NCBI GenBank assembly: GCA_014879735.1
Contig: JACSRN010000062.1
Location: 1 to 64,000, forward strand
Reading direction: 5' to 3'
DNA from: Paracoccaceae bacterium
Lineage (GTDB): Bacteria > Pseudomonadota > Alphaproteobacteria > Rhodobacterales > Rhodobacteraceae
DNA: 64,000 nt
This document shows positions 42,770 to 52,237 of the stretch, piece by piece. The stretch's first letter is position 1. Each line of letters begins with the position of its first letter. The position numbers and the translations under genes are program-made. Under the pieces are notes generated by a model. The model saw only the letters and a program-made list of their open reading frames with translations, did no database searches and was not told the DNA's origin.

Positions 42770-43639
42770 ATGGCCCGTTCCGACGACAGCCGCGCGATGA
42801 TCGACCGCTACCGCTGGTGGGAGGTGGTGCTGATCTACCTGGGCATCGCTGCCTTCCTGTTCTTCCTGCTTGCCCCCTTCCTTGAGGGCTTTCTCGTCAG
42901 CCTGAAACCGCTGGCGCAGCTTTTCTCGTCGCCCTATCGCTTCTGGCCCGAGAACGGCAGCTTCAGCGCCTATGTGACGATGTGGCAAAGCGTGCCGGGC
43001 TTTGCACGCTACATCTTCAACTCCTTCCTGATCTCGACCGTGGCAACGGTGATCGTGCTGATCCTGGTGGTTCCTGCCGCCTATGCCTTCGCGCGGTTCG
43101 ACTACAGGGGCATGGGGTTGGTGCTGGGTGCCTTTCTGGCCGTCAGCATGTTCTCGGGCGCCGTGCTGCTGATTCCGCTGTTCCGGCTGATGCGGACCCT
43201 GGGCCTGCTGAACACCTATTTCGCGATGATCGTGCCGGGCGTGGCCTTCCTGATCCCCTCGGCGATCTGGCTGCTGCGCACCTACATGATGCGCATCCCG
43301 GTCGAATTGAACGAGGCGGCCTATATGGATGGCGCGTCGCAGTTCTATACCTTCCGCCGGGTGATCCTGCCGATCGCGCGGCCCGGTATCATCGTCGTCG
43401 CCATAACCACCTTCATCGGCGCCTATGCCCAGCAGTTTGTCTTCGCGCTCTCGTTCAACTCAAAGACCGAATACATGCCGCTGCCGGTGGGCCTGTTCGC
43501 CTATTTCGGCAAGCAGGAAGTGATCTGGAACGAGTTGATGGCGGCGTCCTTCGTGGGGATCACGCCGGCACTGATCATCATCTTCTTCCTGCAACGCTAT
43601 CTCGTCGGCGGGCTGACCGCCGGCGCGGTGAAACAATAA
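42770..43639 (+). CDS. Sugar ABC transporter permease, MalG/UgpE type
   Basis: A 289-residue permease with six helices and the EAA loop ELNEAAYMDGASQFYTFRRVILP. The ATG at 42770 is chosen over an upstream frame that overlaps the previous permease. It is followed 27 bases later by the binding protein. All subunits of one carbohydrate importer (CUT1 class) are present in this operon. Confidence 0.94.
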   Translation: MARSDDSRAMIDRYRWWEVVLIYLGIAAFLFFLLAPFLEGFLVSLKPLAQLFSSPYRFWPENGSFSAYVTMWQSVPGFARYIFNSFLISTVATVIVLILVVPAAYAFARFDYRGMGLVLGAFLAVSMFSGAVLLIPLFRLMRTLGLLNTYFAMIVPGVAFLIPSAIWLLRTYMMRIPVELNEAAYMDGASQFYTFRRVILPIARPGIIVVAITTFIGAYAQQFVFALSFNSKTEYMPLPVGLFAYFGKQEVIWNELMAASFVGITPALIIIFFLQRYLVGGLTAGAVKQ

Positions 43640-43666
43640 GTCCAATCACAACCGGGAGTAAGTGAC

Positions 43667-44884
43667 GTGACAACCTATATCCGCAAGGGCCTTGCCGCCA
43701 TGGTGCTGGCCGGCACCACGGCCCTGCCGAGCTTTGCCGAGGAGATCAGCTGGATCTACTGCGGCGATGCGATCGACCCCGTGCACGAGAAATACATCAA
43801 GGACTGGGAGGCCGCGAACGAAGGCTGGACCATAGCGGTCGAAGTCGTGGGCTGGGAGCAGTGCCAGGACAAGGCCACGACGCTGGCCGTGGCGGGCAGC
43901 CCTGCGGGCATGGCCTATGTCGGTTCGCGCACGCTGAAGGAGTTTTCCGAAAACGACCTGATCGTCGAAGTGCCGATGACCGACGAAGAAAAGGCCGCCT
44001 ACTACCCGCATATCGTGGATACCGTCACCATCGGCGGCACCCAGTGGGGCGTGCCGATCGCATTCTCGACCAAGGCGCTCTACTGGAACAAGGATCTCTT
44101 CCGCCAGGCCGGTCTCGACCCCGAGAAGCCGCCGACCACCTGGGCCGAGGAAATCGAGATGGCCAAGACCATCAAGGAAAAGACCGGCATCCCGGGCTTC
44201 GGTCTCTCTGCCAAGACCTTCGACAACACCATGCACCAGTTTCTGCACTGGGTTTATTCGAACGATGGGCAGATCATCGACGCCGATGGCAACATCGTGA
44301 TGGACAGCCCGCAGGTTCTGGCTGCCCTGACGGCATACCGGGACATTACCCCCTTCGCCGAGGAAGGCCCGACCGCCTACGAACAGAACGAAGTGCGCGC
44401 GATCTTCCTCGACGGCAAGGTGGCGATGATCCAGGCCGCCGTGGGCGCGGCCTTCCGGCTGAAGGAAACCGGCATCGACTGGGGCGTGACCGACCTGCCG
44501 CTTGGTCCCGATGCCAAGGGCAAGGGCACGTTGCTGATCACCGATTCGCTGGCGATCTTCCAGGGGTCGGGCGTCGAGGAAAAGGCGGTGGAATTCGCCA
44601 AATACATCACCTCGCCCGAGGTGCAGGAGGCCTATGAAGGCGGCGGCAAGGCCGGTCTCACGCCGCTGCGCCCCTCGGCCGCGGTCGACAAGATGGTCGC
44701 CGAGGCGCCCTACTGGCGGCCCTTCATCGACGGTATCGCCTTCGGCGGCCCGGAGCCCCTGTTCACCGATTACAAGGGTTTCCAGAACGTCATGATCGAG
44801 ATGGTCCAGTCGGTCGTGACCGGCAAGGCCGAGCCTCAGGCGGCGCTGACCAAGGCCGCCGCTGCGCTGGAAGAGTACAAGTAA
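43667..44884 (+). CDS. Sugar ABC transporter solute-binding protein (SBP family 1)
   Basis: A 405-residue periplasmic binding protein with a signal peptide at 1-24 (ending PSFAE). Typical family-1 features are GVPIAFSTKALYWNKDLF, the FLDGKVAMIQ segment and KAVEFAKYITSPE. It starts with GTG preceded by GGGAG. With GH20, NagA and a kinase encoded nearby, the cargo is probably an N-acetylhexosamine-containing oligosaccharide or conjugate. Confidence 0.93.
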   Translation: MTTYIRKGLAAMVLAGTTALPSFAEEISWIYCGDAIDPVHEKYIKDWEAANEGWTIAVEVVGWEQCQDKATTLAVAGSPAGMAYVGSRTLKEFSENDLIVEVPMTDEEKAAYYPHIVDTVTIGGTQWGVPIAFSTKALYWNKDLFRQAGLDPEKPPTTWAEEIEMAKTIKEKTGIPGFGLSAKTFDNTMHQFLHWVYSNDGQIIDADGNIVMDSPQVLAALTAYRDITPFAEEGPTAYEQNEVRAIFLDGKVAMIQAAVGAAFRLKETGIDWGVTDLPLGPDAKGKGTLLITDSLAIFQGSGVEEKAVEFAKYITSPEVQEAYEGGGKAGLTPLRPSAAVDKMVAEAPYWRPFIDGIAFGGPEPLFTDYKGFQNVMIEMVQSVVTGKAEPQAALTKAAAALEEYK

Positions 44885-44892
44885 CCCCCCCC

Positions 44893-44918
44893 GGCCGCGC
44901 CCCCTTCGGGACGCGGCC
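44893..44918 (+). other. GC hairpin after binding-protein gene
   Basis: GGCCGCG and CGCGGCC form a 7-bp stem with a smaller internal CCC/GGG pairing around TTC. It lies eight bases after the binding-protein stop and 26 bases before the ATPase start region. No U-tract follows. It matches the hairpins at the same place after the other two binding-protein genes of this window. Confidence 0.55.
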
Positions 44919-44944
44919 ACCCACGTCCAAGGAGTGCGCGCCGC

Positions 44945-46069
44945 ATGGGGCAGCTTTCGCTCAAGAGTGTTGTCAAGACCTTCGGCCTGATCGAAGTCGT
45001 CAAGGGCGTGAACCTCGATGTCGGGGAGGGCGAGTTCATCGTCTTCGTCGGCCCCTCGGGTTGCGGCAAATCCACCCTGCTGCGGATGATCGCCGGTCTG
45101 GAACATACCTCGGCCGGCGATATCGTGATCGATGGCCGGCGGGTGAACGATCTGCCGCCGGTCCAGCGCGGTATCGCCATGGTGTTCCAGAGCTATGCGC
45201 TTTACCCGCACATGTCGGTGTTCGAGAACATCGCCTTTCCGCTGCGGGTGGAAAAGGCACCGGAAGAGGTGATCCGCAAGAAGGTACAGGCCGCGGCCGA
45301 GATCCTTCACCTCGACCAGCGCCTGCAGCAGCGGCCGGGTCAGTTGTCCGGAGGCCAGCGCCAGCGCGTCGCCATCGGCCGCGCCATCGTGCGCGAACCC
45401 GAGATCTTCCTGTTCGACGAACCGCTGTCGAACCTCGACGCCGCGCTGCGCGCCGACATGCGGATCGAATTGACGCGCCTGCACAAGCAGTTGGGCGCCA
45501 CGATGATCTACGTCACCCATGACCAGATCGAGGCCATGACCATGGCCGACCGGATCGTGGTGCTGAATGCGGGCTACATTGCCCAGGTCGGCGCGCCGCT
45601 GGAACTGTACCACAAGCCCGACAACACCTTTGTTGCGGGTTTCATCGGCAATCCGCGGATGAACCTGCTGCCCGTCACCTGCACCGCGGTCGGATCCGAG
45701 GGCGTGACCGTGATGCTGGACGGGCAAAGCCTGACGCTGTCGGTCGAGCCTCGTCCCGAAGCCGTGGGCCAGACACTCAGCCTCGGCATCCGGCCCGAGC
45801 ATATCCGGATCGGTGCCGATGACGCGGTGCTGGAGATCGTGCCCTCTGTCGTGGAGCGGCTGGGCCAGCAGACGATTGCCTATGCGAACCAGCCCGGCCG
45901 CAGTGAGACATTCTGCATGGTCCTGCCAGGCACCCAGACGCTGCAGGTCGACCAGCCGATCCGCACCGGCTTTCGCGCGGCCGATTGCCATCTTTTCGAC
46001 GCCGAGGGACGGGCCTTCCCGCGCCGGATCGACCTGACCGGGGCCGAAATGCCCTCAACCGCCGCGTAG
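44945..46069 (+). CDS. Sugar ABC transporter ATP-binding protein, UgpC/MalK type
   Basis: A 374-residue ATPase. The nucleotide domain has Walker A GPSGCGKS, signature LSGGQRQRVAIGRA and Walker B IFLFDEPLSNLD. The C-terminal TOBE/regulatory domain (about 235-370) is typical of CUT1 importers. It completes the importer encoded from 41881. Its last 15 bases overlap the end of the converging prolyl iminopeptidase gene. Confidence 0.95.
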   Translation: MGQLSLKSVVKTFGLIEVVKGVNLDVGEGEFIVFVGPSGCGKSTLLRMIAGLEHTSAGDIVIDGRRVNDLPPVQRGIAMVFQSYALYPHMSVFENIAFPLRVEKAPEEVIRKKVQAAAEILHLDQRLQQRPGQLSGGQRQRVAIGRAIVREPEIFLFDEPLSNLDAALRADMRIELTRLHKQLGATMIYVTHDQIEAMTMADRIVVLNAGYIAQVGAPLELYHKPDNTFVAGFIGNPRMNLLPVTCTAVGSEGVTVMLDGQSLTLSVEPRPEAVGQTLSLGIRPEHIRIGADDAVLEIVPSVVERLGQQTIAYANQPGRSETFCMVLPGTQTLQVDQPIRTGFRAADCHLFDAEGRAFPRRIDLTGAEMPSTAA

Positions 46070-47026
46070 CCGGTCCATCACGCCCACCAGCGCCGCGCTG
46101 ATCCCGGGTTCCGACAGGGCATGGCCGGCCATCGGCACCATGTTCAGCCGGCATCGCGCCCAGCCGTCGGCCAGCTTCCAGGCCGAGGCCGGTGGGCAGA
46201 CGATGTCGTAGCGGCCCTGCACGATGTCTGCCGGGATATGTTCGATCTTCGCGCGGTTCTGCACGATCCAGCCGTCACGGTCGAGAAAGCCGTGATGGGC
46301 GAAATAATGGTTCTCCAGCCGGGCGAAGGCGCGGGCATAATCGGCCGGACCCTCGCCGAAGGCGCCTTCGTTCTGGATCGAGGCAAGCGCATTTTCCCAG
46401 CCCGCCCAGATCCGGCCGAAGCGTACCTCTTCGGCCATGTCGCCGCAGAACAGGCGCCGGTGATAGGCCGCGACCAGATCCTCGCGCTCTTCCGGCGGGA
46501 TCGGTGCAGTGAACCGCGCCCAGAGATCGGGAAAGAACAGTCCCGCCCCGCCGCCATAGAACCACGACAACTCTGCCTGGGTCATCAGGAAGACCCCCCG
46601 CAGGACAAGGTGCTGCACCCGGTGGGGATGGGTGATCGCATGGGTCAGGGCCAGCGTTGCGCCCCAACTGCCGCCGAACGAGATGAAACGGTCGATTCCC
46701 AGGCAATCGGCGATCTGTTCGGTGTCGGCAACCAGGTGCCAAGTGGTGTTTGCCTCGACCGAGGCCTGCGGCCGTGACCGGCCGCAGCCGCGCTGATCGA
46801 ACAGGATCGCGCGGTAATGCGCCGGATCGAAGTAGCGCCGCATCGCCGGGCTGCAACCGCCGCCCGGACCGCCATGGAACACCATGACGGGAACGCCTTG
46901 CGGGTTGCCGCATTGCTCGACATAGATCTGATGGCCGTCCCCGACGTCCAGAAACCGCCGATCGAAGGGTTCGACCAGCGGGTAAAGATAGTCGGCTGCG
47001 CGCTTTTGGCCTGATCTATGATCCAT
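46055..47026 (-). CDS. pip: Prolyl iminopeptidase (peptidase S33)
   Basis: A 323-residue enzyme of the standard short Pip length. It has [19 protein letters not shown], the nucleophile elbow [10 protein letters not shown] and the terminal catalytic His in [10 protein letters not shown]. It hydrolyses N-terminal proline from peptides in the cytoplasm. The ATG at 47026 gives the typical [16 protein letters not shown] beginning and has AGGA upstream. It differs strongly in length and motifs from the S33 enzyme at 8667. It diverges from ubiG, with just 57 bases between the starts. Confidence 0.93.
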   Translation of the reverse strand: MDHRSGQKRAADYLYPLVEPFDRRFLDVGDGHQIYVEQCGNPQGVPVMVFHGGPGGGCSPAMRRYFDPAHYRAILFDQRGCGRSRPQASVEANTTWHLVADTEQIADCLGIDRFISFGGSWGATLALTHAITHPHRVQHLVLRGVFLMTQAELSWFYGGGAGLFFPDLWARFTAPIPPEEREDLVAAYHRRLFCGDMAEEVRFGRIWAGWENALASIQNEGAFGEGPADYARAFARLENHYFAHHGFLDRDGWIVQNRAKIEHIPADIVQGRYDIVCPPASAWKLADGWARCRLNMVPMAGHALSEPGISAALVGVMDRLRGG

Positions 47027-47083
47027 CGCGTCCTGTATACTGCAGGCAAAAGCCGAAGTCGAAGCCGAACAAGGAGCCGCCGC

Positions 47084-47824
47084 ATGCAGGCCACAGCCAC
47101 CGTCGATCCCGCCGAAGTCGAGAAATTCCAGGCCATGGCCAGCGAATGGTGGGATCCGAACGGCAAGTTCCGCCCGTTGCACCTGATGAACCCCTGCCGG
47201 CTGGATTACATCACCAGCCAGATTGCCGCCGAATTCGGCCGCGACCTGACGGCGCCACGCCCGTTCGCGGGGATTCGGGTTCTCGACATCGGTTGCGGCG
47301 GGGGGCTTCTGTCCGAACCCATGGCGCGGCTGGGTGCCGATGTGGTTGGCGCCGATGCTGCCGAGCGCAACATCCCGGTCGCGCGGCTGCATGCCGAACA
47401 ATCGGGGCTGGCGATCGACTATCGCGTCACCACGGCCGAGGCGCTGGCCGAGGCGGGCGAACAGTTCGATGTCGTGCTGAACATGGAGGTGGTCGAGCAT
47501 GTGGCCGATCCACTGGCCTATCTGACCGCCTGCCGGCAACTGCTGAAACCGGGCGGGCTGATGGTCTGCTCGACCCTGAACCGCAATCCGAAATCCTTTC
47601 TGATGGCCATCGTCGGGGCGGAATGGGTGATGCGCTGGCTGCCGAAGGGCACGCATGACTGGCAGAAATTCATCACCCCGGACGAGCTTTGCGATCTTGT
47701 CCGCCGCGCCGGACTTGACCCGGTCGATCGCAAGGGCATGGTCTTCAACCCCGTCACCTGGCGGTGGAGCCTTTCGGATCGCGACCTTACGGTGAACTAT
47801 GTCACGACGAGCCTGAAGCGGTGA
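47084..47824 (+). CDS. ubiG: Ubiquinone biosynthesis O-methyltransferase
   Basis: A 246-residue SAM-dependent methyltransferase. The N terminus [23 protein letters not shown] is highly characteristic, and the SAM-binding loop is [19 protein letters not shown]. It carries out both O-methylations in ubiquinone synthesis. The ATG at 47084 has AAGGAG seven bases upstream. It overlaps the next gene by four bases. Confidence 0.96.
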   Translation: MQATATVDPAEVEKFQAMASEWWDPNGKFRPLHLMNPCRLDYITSQIAAEFGRDLTAPRPFAGIRVLDIGCGGGLLSEPMARLGADVVGADAAERNIPVARLHAEQSGLAIDYRVTTAEALAEAGEQFDVVLNMEVVEHVADPLAYLTACRQLLKPGGLMVCSTLNRNPKSFLMAIVGAEWVMRWLPKGTHDWQKFITPDELCDLVRRAGLDPVDRKGMVFNPVTWRWSLSDRDLTVNYVTTSLKR

Positions 47825-48768
47825 GCGGGCTGCTGTTCTGGCCGGCCCTGGCGCTGACTGCGCTGCTGACGGGACTTGCGCTCTGGGTGCAGTTTCCCCA
47901 GGCGCGCTGGGTGGTTGCGGGGCTGCTGCTGGCCGTGGCCTGCATCGTCGCGCTGCGGCTGGCGACGCCTTGGGGGTGGGTCGGGCTGCTGGCGCTGATC
48001 CTGATTGCGGGGGGGTGGTATGCCACCCTGCGGCCAATGGCCCATCGCGACTGGGCGCCCGATGTGGCGCGCATCGTGCGGGGCCAGGTGTCGGGCGATC
48101 TGGTGACACTGGAAAACGTCCGGGCCTTCCGCTGGGCAACAGCCGATACCGCCACCGTGCAGGACTGGACGACGCGCACCCTCGATCTGCGCCGGCTGGA
48201 GGGCGCGGACATGATCACCTCGGTATGGGGCAATCCCGACATTGCGCATCTTCTGGTCAGCTTCCGCTTCACCGGCGAGGATCCCATCGTCTTTTCGGTC
48301 GAAATCCGGCGGGAGCGGGATGAGAGCTTCTCGGCTCTCGGCGGCTTTTTCCGTCAGTTCGAACTGGCGCTGATCGCGGCGGACGAAGAGGATATCGTCC
48401 GATGGCGTGCCGTCCCCCGGGGCGAGGAGGTGCGGCTCTATCCGCTGGCGCTGACGCCGGATCAACTGCGCCCGGTGTTTCTTGGCTATGTCGAGTTGGG
48501 CAATGCGCTGAACGAACGGCCGATGTTCTACAACACGGTCACGTCGAACTGCACCTCGGTGGTCTGGCAGTTGTCGAAGGCGATCAGCCCGAACCTGCCG
48601 CTGGACCGCAGCCTGCTGCTGTCCGGCTACCTGCCGGAATATCTCGACAGGCTGGGGGCGCTGGCCGGTCCGGGGACGCTGGCCGAGAAGCGGCAACGGG
48701 CGCTGATTTCGCCCCGGGCGGCGGACTGGCCACCCGGAACCTCGTTTTCGGCCTGGATCCGGGGTTAG
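47821..48768 (+). CDS. DUF4105 (Lnb N-terminal periplasmic-like) membrane protein
   Basis: A 315-residue protein. Two to three hydrophobic helices occupy residues 1-70, then comes a periplasmic DUF4105 domain with [33 protein letters not shown] and the conserved [14 protein letters not shown]. The conserved cysteine and charged residues in this fold suggest a papain-like peptidase or acyl enzyme, but function is unknown. A GTG start overlapping ubiG (GTGA) fits the reading frame and coupling. Confidence 0.8.
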   Translation: MSGLLFWPALALTALLTGLALWVQFPQARWVVAGLLLAVACIVALRLATPWGWVGLLALILIAGGWYATLRPMAHRDWAPDVARIVRGQVSGDLVTLENVRAFRWATADTATVQDWTTRTLDLRRLEGADMITSVWGNPDIAHLLVSFRFTGEDPIVFSVEIRRERDESFSALGGFFRQFELALIAADEEDIVRWRAVPRGEEVRLYPLALTPDQLRPVFLGYVELGNALNERPMFYNTVTSNCTSVVWQLSKAISPNLPLDRSLLLSGYLPEYLDRLGALAGPGTLAEKRQRALISPRAADWPPGTSFSAWIRG

Positions 48769-49802
48769 TGATCGGTCTCGGACGACCGCGCCCAGAGGTT
48801 GACGGCGGGTTCCTCGGCCAGCGTATCGATCAGGGCCAGTTCTTCGTCGCTGAAATCAAGCCGCGCCACCGCGCCGGCGCAATCGCGCACCTGTTCCGGT
48901 TTCGAAGCGCCGATCAGCGCCGAGGTGATGCCGCCGCCGCGCAGCACCCAGGCCAGCGCCATCTGGGCCAGCGTCTGCCCGCGCGCCCCGGCCATATCGT
49001 TCAGGGCCCGCACGGTGGCCAGCGCCTGCGGGCTGATCAGCCCGGGATCGAGCGACTTGCCCTGTGCGGCCCGGCTTTCGCCCGGGATGCCCTTCAGATA
49101 CTTGTTCGTCAGGATGCCCTGCGCCAGCGGCGTGAAGGCGATCGAGCCGATGCCAAGATCGGCCAGCGTTTCCTTCAGCCCGTCATGTTCAACCCAGCGG
49201 TTCAGGATCGAATAGCTGGGCTGGTGGATCACGCAAGGCGTGCCCAGATCCTTCAGGATCGCCGCCGCCTCGCGCGTGCGCCGGCTGTTGTAGCTGGACA
49301 GCCCGACGTAAAGCGCCCGGCCCGAACGGACGATGAAGTCCAGCGCCTGCATGGTTTCCTCAAGCGGCGTATCGGGGTCGTAGCGGTGCGAATAGAAGAT
49401 GTCGACATAGTCGAGGCCGATGCGCTTCAAGCTCTGATCGCAACTGGCGATCAGCGACTTCCGGCTGCCCCATTCACCATAGGGTCCGTCCCACATCCGG
49501 TAGCCGGCCTTGGAGGAGACGATCATCTCGTCGCGCAGCCCGCGGAAGTCGGCACGGAGCAGATCGCCAAAGGCTTCTTCGGCAGAGCCGATGGGTGGGC
49601 CATAGTTGTTGGCCAGGTCGAAATGGGTGATGCCGAGGTCGAAGGCCGTGCGGCAGATGGCGCGCTTTACCTCATGCGGCGTATCCTGGCCAAAGTTGTG
49701 CCACAGCCCAAGACTGATGGCCGGCAGCATCAGGCCGCTTCGCCCCGAGCGGCGATAGGGCATGCGGCCGTCGTAGCGGCCCGGATCAGGGAATTGTGTC
49801 AT
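48765..49802 (-). CDS. Aldo/keto reductase, YghZ-like
   Basis: A 345-residue AKR14-type enzyme. Landmarks are ISLGLWHNFG, FDLANNYGPPIGSAEEAFG (with the catalytic Asp and Tyr), VSSKAGYRMWDGPYGEWGSRK and the HRYDPDTPLEETM segment. YghZ reduces L-glyceraldehyde-3-phosphate and methylglyoxal with NADPH. The ATG at 49802 has AAGGAG six bases upstream; an ATG two codons earlier is less well spaced. It ends by converging on the DUF4105 gene with a four-base overlap. Confidence 0.93.
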   Translation of the reverse strand: MTQFPDPGRYDGRMPYRRSGRSGLMLPAISLGLWHNFGQDTPHEVKRAICRTAFDLGITHFDLANNYGPPIGSAEEAFGDLLRADFRGLRDEMIVSSKAGYRMWDGPYGEWGSRKSLIASCDQSLKRIGLDYVDIFYSHRYDPDTPLEETMQALDFIVRSGRALYVGLSSYNSRRTREAAAILKDLGTPCVIHQPSYSILNRWVEHDGLKETLADLGIGSIAFTPLAQGILTNKYLKGIPGESRAAQGKSLDPGLISPQALATVRALNDMAGARGQTLAQMALAWVLRGGGITSALIGASKPEQVRDCAGAVARLDFSDEELALIDTLAEEPAVNLWARSSETDH

Positions 49803-49887
49803 GTGCATCTCCTTCTGCCGCAAAATCTCATGCTTGCCTGCAGGCGGCAAGTTGCACCTCTGCCCAAGGCATAGGATGGTGTAAGCC

Positions 49888-50739
49888 ATGATGGGTGTTG
49901 TAAAACAGCCGTGGCGCTTTGTCCTGGCGGTCTGGGCTCGGGTCGGCGACGGTCATTTCGGCCTGGTCGCTGCCGGTGTAGCGTTCTGGGGCATGTTCTC
50001 GGTCTTTCCCGGCATCGCGGCCGTCGTGGCGGTCTGGAGCTTGATGGCCGATCCCGCACTGATCGCCGGCTATCTGCAGGTGGTGGAGCGTTTTCTGCCA
50101 CCCGAGGCGGAAGAACTGGTCCACGATCAGGTGATGGCGCTGGTGACGGCACCGGCCTCGACCCTGGGCTGGACGACCTTTGTCTCGCTGGGCGTGGCGC
50201 TTTATTCGGCGCGAAATGGCGTGTCGGCATTGGTGCAGGGGCTGGACGTGGTGCACCGGACCACCAGCCGAAGCTGGCTGCGCGGGCTGGGCCGCGATCT
50301 CCTGCTGACGCTGGCGCTGGTGGCTGCGCTGCTGGTTGCGCTGGCGACGGTGGTGATCGTGCCGATCGTGTTCAGCTACATGCGGCTGGATGCCCTGGCC
50401 TCGGCGCGGCTGCTGCCCTGGATCGCGATGTTCCTTCTGGTGCTGACCTGCCTGTCGATCCTGTATCATTTCGGGCCCAATGTGCCGCGGCAGGGACGGG
50501 CCGGCTGGTTCAGCGTGGGCGTGATCTTCGCCGCGCTGGCCTGGTCGGGCGTATCGATCGGGTTTTCGGTCTATCTCGACAACTTCAACAGCTACAACCG
50601 GATCTATGGCTCGATCGGGGCGGTGATCATCCTGATGATGTGGCTTTATCTGTCGGTCTGGACGGTTCTGGTCGGCGGCGCGATCAATGCGGAACTGGAA
50701 TCGCGGGCGATCATGCTGCGACAGATGGGCCGGCGCTGA
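49888..50739 (+). CDS. YihY/virulence factor BrkB family membrane protein
   Basis: A 283-residue integral membrane protein with six transmembrane helices. Family motifs include VAAGVAFWGMFSVFPGIAA, YSARNGVSALVQGLDVVH, FGPNVPRQGRAGW and the terminal AVIILMMWLYLSVWTVLVGGAINAE region. The family is often misnamed RNase BN; its physiological role is not settled. It diverges from the aldo/keto reductase with an 85-base promoter region between. Confidence 0.9.
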   Translation: MMGVVKQPWRFVLAVWARVGDGHFGLVAAGVAFWGMFSVFPGIAAVVAVWSLMADPALIAGYLQVVERFLPPEAEELVHDQVMALVTAPASTLGWTTFVSLGVALYSARNGVSALVQGLDVVHRTTSRSWLRGLGRDLLLTLALVAALLVALATVVIVPIVFSYMRLDALASARLLPWIAMFLLVLTCLSILYHFGPNVPRQGRAGWFSVGVIFAALAWSGVSIGFSVYLDNFNSYNRIYGSIGAVIILMMWLYLSVWTVLVGGAINAELESRAIMLRQMGRR

Positions 50740-50742
50740 GGA

Positions 50743-52179
50743 TCAGGCCAGCCCCGCTATGGCATCGCGCGCGGCACGGAACCGGGCGTGGCCGGCGTCG
50801 AATGCGGCGGCCAGTGCGGGGTCGGGCGTGATGACCCGCGCGATGTCGGGCGGGGTGGCGATCTCGGCTCCGGCGCCGGTTGCGGCCATCAGTGCCAGCC
50901 GGGCCGCGCCAAATGCCCCGCCGAAATCGCCCGCCACCGGCACCTCTACTGGCACCTCCAGCGCGGTGGCGATGGCGCCCAGCCAGTAGTCCGAGCGTGA
51001 ACCGCCGCCCACGGCAAGCAGCCGGGTGATCCGCGTTCCCGTGACCGCCAGAGCATCGCGGCAGTCGCGCACGGCGAATGTCACGCCTTCCAGCACGGCG
51101 CGGGTGGCGGCGGCGCGGTCGGTCGCATGCTCCAGCCCGGTGAAGGCGCCGCGGACAGCCGCACTGTTCAGCGGCGTTCGTTCGCCGCCAAGATAGGGCA
51201 GGAAGGCGGTCTTGCCCGGCGCCTGCAGCCGGCCCAGTTCCCCGGTCAGCGCGGCGGCATCTGCGCCCACCAGCCGGGCGTACCAGTTCAGCGCGTCGGT
51301 GGCAGCCAGGATCACGCCCATCTGGTGCCAGGTGTCGGGCAGCGCATGGCAAAAGGTATGGATCGCCGTTGCGGGATCGGGCCGGTAGCCATCATTGGCG
51401 GCGAACAGGACGCCCGAGGTGCCGAGCGACACGAAGGCCTCGCCGGCGCGGACCACGCCGACGCCGACGCCCGAGGCGGCATTGTCGCCGCCGCCGCCCG
51501 CCACGACCACGCCGGCAGGCAGGCCCCAGCGCGCCGCCAGCGCCGTGCGCAGCACGCCCGAGACGGCCGAACCCTCGATCAGCCGCGGCATCGCCGCCGG
51601 CGACAGGCCGGTTGCCGCCAGCAACACCTCCGACCAGGCGCGCGCGCCCGTGTCGAGCCAGCCCGTCCCCGCCGAATCCGACATGTCCGAGACCTTCTCG
51701 CCTGTCAGCCAGAGGCGGAGATAGTCCTTTGGCAGCAGCACTGTGGCCACCTTCTCGCGCAGTGCGGGCTCATGGCTGGCCAGCCACATCACCTTGGGTG
51801 CGGTGAAACCCGGGAAGATGATATTGCCCGTGATGCGGCGAAAGCGGGGATCGACGTCCAGCGCCGCGGCCTCGGCATGGGCGCGGGTATCGTTCCACAG
51901 GATGCAGGGGCGCAGGACCCGATCGCCGCCGTCAAGCAGGGTTGCGCCATGCATCTGGCCCGACAGCCCGATCCCCCGCACCGCGCCGAGGCCGCGGGCG
52001 GCCAGCCGGTCCATCACCGCCTCGACCGCGGCAATCCAGTCGGCGGGGGCCTGTTCGCTCCAGCCGTCATGCGGACGGCTGACGGTCAGCGGTGCCGCAG
52101 CCTCGGCCAGCACCCGCTGCGCCTCGTCGATGAGGATGCCTTTCAGCCCCGAGGTGCCGAGATCGAGCCCGATGAACAT
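50743..52179 (-). CDS. xylB: Xylulokinase (FGGY family)
   Basis: A 478-residue carbohydrate kinase. The N-terminal FGGY domain begins FIGLDLGTSGLKGILID. GLSGQMHGATLLD, LRPCILWNDTRA and AGGGGDNAASGVGVG follow, and the C-terminal ATP site is AVGGGSRSDYWL. It phosphorylates D-xylulose. No xylose isomerase or transporter lies beside it, so it may serve another island or accept a related ketose. The stop is three bases from the converging YihY-like gene stop. Confidence 0.92.
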   Translation of the reverse strand: MFIGLDLGTSGLKGILIDEAQRVLAEAAAPLTVSRPHDGWSEQAPADWIAAVEAVMDRLAARGLGAVRGIGLSGQMHGATLLDGGDRVLRPCILWNDTRAHAEAAALDVDPRFRRITGNIIFPGFTAPKVMWLASHEPALREKVATVLLPKDYLRLWLTGEKVSDMSDSAGTGWLDTGARAWSEVLLAATGLSPAAMPRLIEGSAVSGVLRTALAARWGLPAGVVVAGGGGDNAASGVGVGVVRAGEAFVSLGTSGVLFAANDGYRPDPATAIHTFCHALPDTWHQMGVILAATDALNWYARLVGADAAALTGELGRLQAPGKTAFLPYLGGERTPLNSAAVRGAFTGLEHATDRAAATRAVLEGVTFAVRDCRDALAVTGTRITRLLAVGGGSRSDYWLGAIATALEVPVEVPVAGDFGGAFGAARLALMAATGAGAEIATPPDIARVITPDPALAAAFDAGHARFRAARDAIAGLA

Positions 52180-52237
52180 CCAGGTGTCCCCTGCCGCGAC
52201 GGATATTGCCGCAGCCTGCCGGGAAGCCGGGCGAAAG

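Noticed and set aside
43646-45991. 781-residue minus-strand open frame opposite the sugar binding protein and ATPase
   Set aside because: Histidine, arginine and glycine-rich composition and exact overlap with two well-recognised genes mark it as a shadow of high GC coding DNA.
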